Shown here in pieces: positions 59,355 to 64,000 of a stretch of 64,000 nt of DNA. Within the stretch, counting starts at the first letter, position 1, and every line of letters starts with the position of its first letter. The stretch covers positions 992,001 through 1,056,000 of the forward strand of contig JADGNA010000008.1 of the NCBI GenBank assembly GCA_015234465.1, read 5' to 3'. A program made the translations under genes and the position numbers. The notes beneath the pieces are model-generated. The model was not told where the DNA came from, did not search any database, and saw nothing but the letters and a program-made list of their open reading frames with translations. This DNA is from Salinibacterium sp. (GTDB lineage: Bacteria > Actinomycetota > Actinomycetes > Actinomycetales > Microbacteriaceae).

Positions 59355-59410
59355 CTACAGTTTCCGCCGCGCGCTACAGAAGTTGCTGTAGCGCGCGGCG
59401 GAAACTGCAG
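59355..59410. repeat. Long hairpin, element M
   Basis: Arms 59355-59379 and 59386-59410 pair at 24 of 25 positions with a six-base loop (AAGTTG). It lies about 100 bases past the argG stop, beyond the argG terminator. CTGTAGCG is shared with the direct repeat at 58347-58380. Confidence 0.8.
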
Positions 59411-59456
59411 CGCCAGCGTTCAGGTGCGAGCAGGGATACGCCCTCGCGGAAACGCA

Positions 59457-59493
59457 GGAGGGCCCGCCGCGCCGAAGCGCGAGCGGGCCCTCC
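59457..59493 (-). terminator. argG terminator
   Basis: Arms GGAGGGCCCGC/GCGGGCCCTCC (59457-59467, 59483-59493) with an inner CGCGC/GCGCG and CGAA loop form an 11- plus 5-bp GC stem 14 bases after the argG stop. Confidence 0.75.
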
Positions 59494-59507
59494 CGGAGTG
59501 GAGTGCG

Positions 59508-62401
<2,894 letters not shown>

Positions 62402-62408
62402 CCTGCAG

Positions 62409-62414
62409 ACACTG
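62409..62414 (-). promoter_or_regulatory. -10-like box of the beta-propeller gene, near-leaderless
   Basis: CAGTGT on the minus strand, seven bases, then the GTG at 62401. Confidence 0.3.
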
Positions 62415-62505
62415 GCCGAAGTCGACACGAAGGGCCGCCGATCGCGCAGACCCTGTGGAGAACACGCTCGACTCTCGACTGGGGAGGAGACATCCGGGTT
62501 CGCGG

Positions 62506-62511
62506 TAGCGT
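62506..62511 (+). promoter_or_regulatory. -10 box of the TrmH-family gene, leaderless type
   Basis: TAGCGT, six bases, then the GTG at 62518. Confidence 0.5.
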
Positions 62512-62517
62512 CGAGGG

Positions 62518-63153
62518 GTGACCGAGCCGAACCCCACACACGAGCTGTCGACCCATGGTGTCGGGCCGTGGCAGGGAGAGTGGCCCACCGAAGAGCACTA
62601 CGACCCCGAGCTGCTCGAGCGCGGCGACACCCGAAACGTCATCGACCGCTACCGCTATTGGCGCATGGAGGCGATCGTCGCCGACCTGGACGAGCACCGG
62701 CATCCGTTCCATGTGGCGATCGAGAACTGGCAGCACGACATGAACATCGGGTCGATCGTGCGCAGCGCCAACGCCTTCGCCGCCGACACCGTGCACATCA
62801 TCGGCCGCCGCCGCTGGAACAAGCGCGGCGCCATGGTCACCGACCGCTACCAGCACGTCCTGCATCACGAGGATGTCGCATCCTTCGTCGACTGGGCCCG
62901 CGGCGAGGGCCTGCCGATCATCGCGATCGACAACGTCGAGGGCAGCGTCATCATCGAGACCTTCGACCTGCCGGAGCGCTGCGTATTGCTGTTCGGGCAG
63001 GAAGGGCCGGGCCTGTCGGAGCCCGCGATCGAGGCAGCGGATGCCGTGGTCGAGATCTCGCAGTTCGGCTCGACTCGGTCGATCAACGCGTCGGCTGCGG
63101 CCGCCGTCGCGATGCACGCGTGGGTGATGCAGCACGTTGAGTTCCCCGGCTGA
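62518..63153 (+). CDS. TrmH/SpoU-family RNA 2'-O-methyltransferase
   Basis: This 211-residue SPOUT enzyme has NWQHDMNIGSIVRSANAFAADTVHIIGRRRWNKRGAMVTDRYQHV (motif 1, with catalytic Arg), CVLLFGQEGPGLSEPAIEAADAVVEISQFGSTRSINASAAAAVAMHAWV (motifs 2 and 3, SAM knot). It methylates a ribose in tRNA or rRNA; the exact site is unknown. It starts with GTG at 62518. A palindrome (element F) begins at the base after its stop codon. Confidence 0.88.
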   Translation: MTEPNPTHELSTHGVGPWQGEWPTEEHYDPELLERGDTRNVIDRYRYWRMEAIVADLDEHRHPFHVAIENWQHDMNIGSIVRSANAFAADTVHIIGRRRWNKRGAMVTDRYQHVLHHEDVASFVDWARGEGLPIIAIDNVEGSVIIETFDLPERCVLLFGQEGPGLSEPAIEAADAVVEISQFGSTRSINASAAAAVAMHAWVMQHVEFPG

Positions 63154-63219
63154 CTTTCCCAACTCAGGAGTGTCTGGCCGGGCCGACCGTCACGGCACCT
63201 GACTCCTGAGTTATGAAAG
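63154..63219. repeat. AACTCAGGA palindrome, element F
   Basis: Arms 63154-63171 and 63202-63219 pair at 16 of 18 positions around a 30-base loop rich in GGCCGGGCC. The core is AACTCAGGA instead of AATTCAGGA. It begins directly after the trmH stop and ends six bases before the convergent selO stop. Confidence 0.75.
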
Positions 63220-63225
63220 CTGGGC

Positions 63226-64000
63226 TTAGGTGCCGCAGAAGGTCTGGTAGGTGCCGAAGTCGTCGGCGCCGGGGGCCGCATAGTGCTCGAGCCCGGCGCG
63301 CTCCGTGTAGGGATCGGACACTGCAGCGAGGAGACCTTCCAGGGCCGCGAGGTCGCCGTCGGTCGCCGCGGCCAAAGCCTGCTCGACCAAATGATTGCGG
63401 GGGATGTAGAGCGGGTTGACCCGGCGCATGAGCTCGGCATCGGGCCCGAGCATCCGCCACTGCTCCACCCAGGCGTCGAAGGCCGTGGGGTCGAGGAAGA
63501 GCTCGCGCGCCGGCCCGACATCACCGCTGGCGGCGGCGCCGAGGCGGCGGAAGAACGAGGTGTACTCCACCCGGTGCGCGCCCAGGATGCCGTGGAGTTC
63601 CGCAACGAGCGGCGTCGGCTCGCTGAGTCCCAGCTTCTGCAGCATGCCCGCCTCCCACGCGGCCGTGTACTCGCCGCGGAACGCGCCGAGCGCCTCGACG
63701 GCGAGCTCGATCGCGCGCTCCTCCTCCTCGTGGAAGAGCGGCAACAGCGCCTCGGCGAAGCGGGCGAGGTTCCACTCGCCGATCGCCGGCTGGTTGCCGT
63801 AGGCGTAGCGGCCCTGCTGGTCGATCGAGCTGTAGACGGTCGCGGGGTCGTACGCCCCCATGAATGCGCACGGGCCGAAGTCGATGCTCTCGCCCGAGAT
63901 GGTCATGTTGTCGGTGTTCATGACGCCGTGGATGAAGCCCACGAGCATCCACCGGGCGATGAGCGAGGCTTGCGCCGACACGACGGCGCGATAGAGGGCG
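63226..64000 (-). CDS. selO: SelO (YdiU) protein adenylyltransferase, C-terminal part (runs off the window)
   Basis: The frame is open to the window edge and encodes about 257 C-terminal residues of a SelO pseudokinase, which AMPylates proteins on Ser, Thr or Tyr in redox control. [57 protein letters not shown] is the conserved active-site segment, with Asn and Asp ligands for ATP/Mg. It ends YQTFCGT with one Cys near the C-terminus where some eukaryotic members have selenocysteine. The N-terminal half lies outside. Confidence 0.93.
   Translation of the reverse strand, partial: ALYRAVVSAQASLIARWMLVGFIHGVMNTDNMTISGESIDFGPCAFMGAYDPATVYSSIDQQGRYAYGNQPAIGEWNLARFAEALLPLFHEEEERAIELAVEALGAFRGEYTAAWEAGMLQKLGLSEPTPLVAELHGILGAHRVEYTSFFRRLGAAASGDVGPARELFLDPTAFDAWVEQWRMLGPDAELMRRVNPLYIPRNHLVEQALAAATDGDLAALEGLLAAVSDPYTERAGLEHYAAPGADDFGTYQTFCGT

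Overview
The window reads as chromosomal DNA of a high-GC actinomycete, most likely a Microbacteriaceae (Salinibacterium/Leifsonia/Microbacterium relatives). I base this on the GC-rich composition, the many F420-linked enzymes, gene starts that sit about 6 nt after a -10 box (leaderless mRNAs), a HAIR site for HspR in front of a Clp ATPase gene, and a dispersed repeat of the GGTTTCGATACG...CTACTCAACC type that I associate with this family. Family-level placement is inference. About 57 protein genes are packed tightly. I see no rRNA or tRNA gene, CRISPR array, insertion sequence or prophage, and no gene-free stretch longer than 300 bases. The longest gaps (about 58.1-58.4, 59.2-59.5 and 25.1-25.3 kb) hold hairpins and promoters.

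Layout. 0-7 kb: a carboxylesterase, a family-5 solute-binding lipoprotein with its own promoter and terminator, a P450/hydrolase operon, and a divergent CapA-like protein. 7-24 kb: clpB under a HAIR site, an acyl-CoA ligase, an OafA/SGNH acyltransferase, threonine aldolase, a two-component system next to an ABC-2 exporter, an alpha/beta hydrolase, a GntR regulator beside acs, and a hydrolase/thioesterase pair. 24-31 kb: alcohol dehydrogenase, flavin monooxygenase, AEC carrier, xthA, a metallo-beta-lactamase-fold hydrolase, NUDIX and a small export protein. 31-38 kb: fgd (F420-dependent glucose-6-phosphate dehydrogenase), then etfB-etfA-membrane cytochrome b-acyl-CoA dehydrogenase. 38-45 kb: a cupin regulator, an F420 oxidoreductase, cofE and a Ddn-like protein, facing a BtuCD-type ABC cassette that matches the proposed F420-0 importer. 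45-57 kb: a MocR regulator divergent from a reductive-pyrimidine/beta-alanine catabolic operon (ureidopropionase, dihydropyrimidinase, F420-type LLM enzyme, ABC importer, aminotransferase, CoA-acylating semialdehyde dehydrogenase), then pyrE. 57-64 kb: a membrane protein, PIG-L deacetylase, argG, a beta-propeller lipoprotein, a TrmH methyltransferase and a truncated selO.

Two themes stand out. First, F420 metabolism: fgd makes F420H2, several LLM and Ddn enzymes would use it, and cofE next to an F420-0-type importer suggests the cofactor is salvaged rather than made. Second, the gaps are filled by long perfect or near-perfect palindromes. Six share an AATTCAGGA core and two share GTGAGATCCGA, and they usually sit within a few bases of stop codons. 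They look like a dispersed hairpin family that also serves, or has been recruited, as 3' ends.
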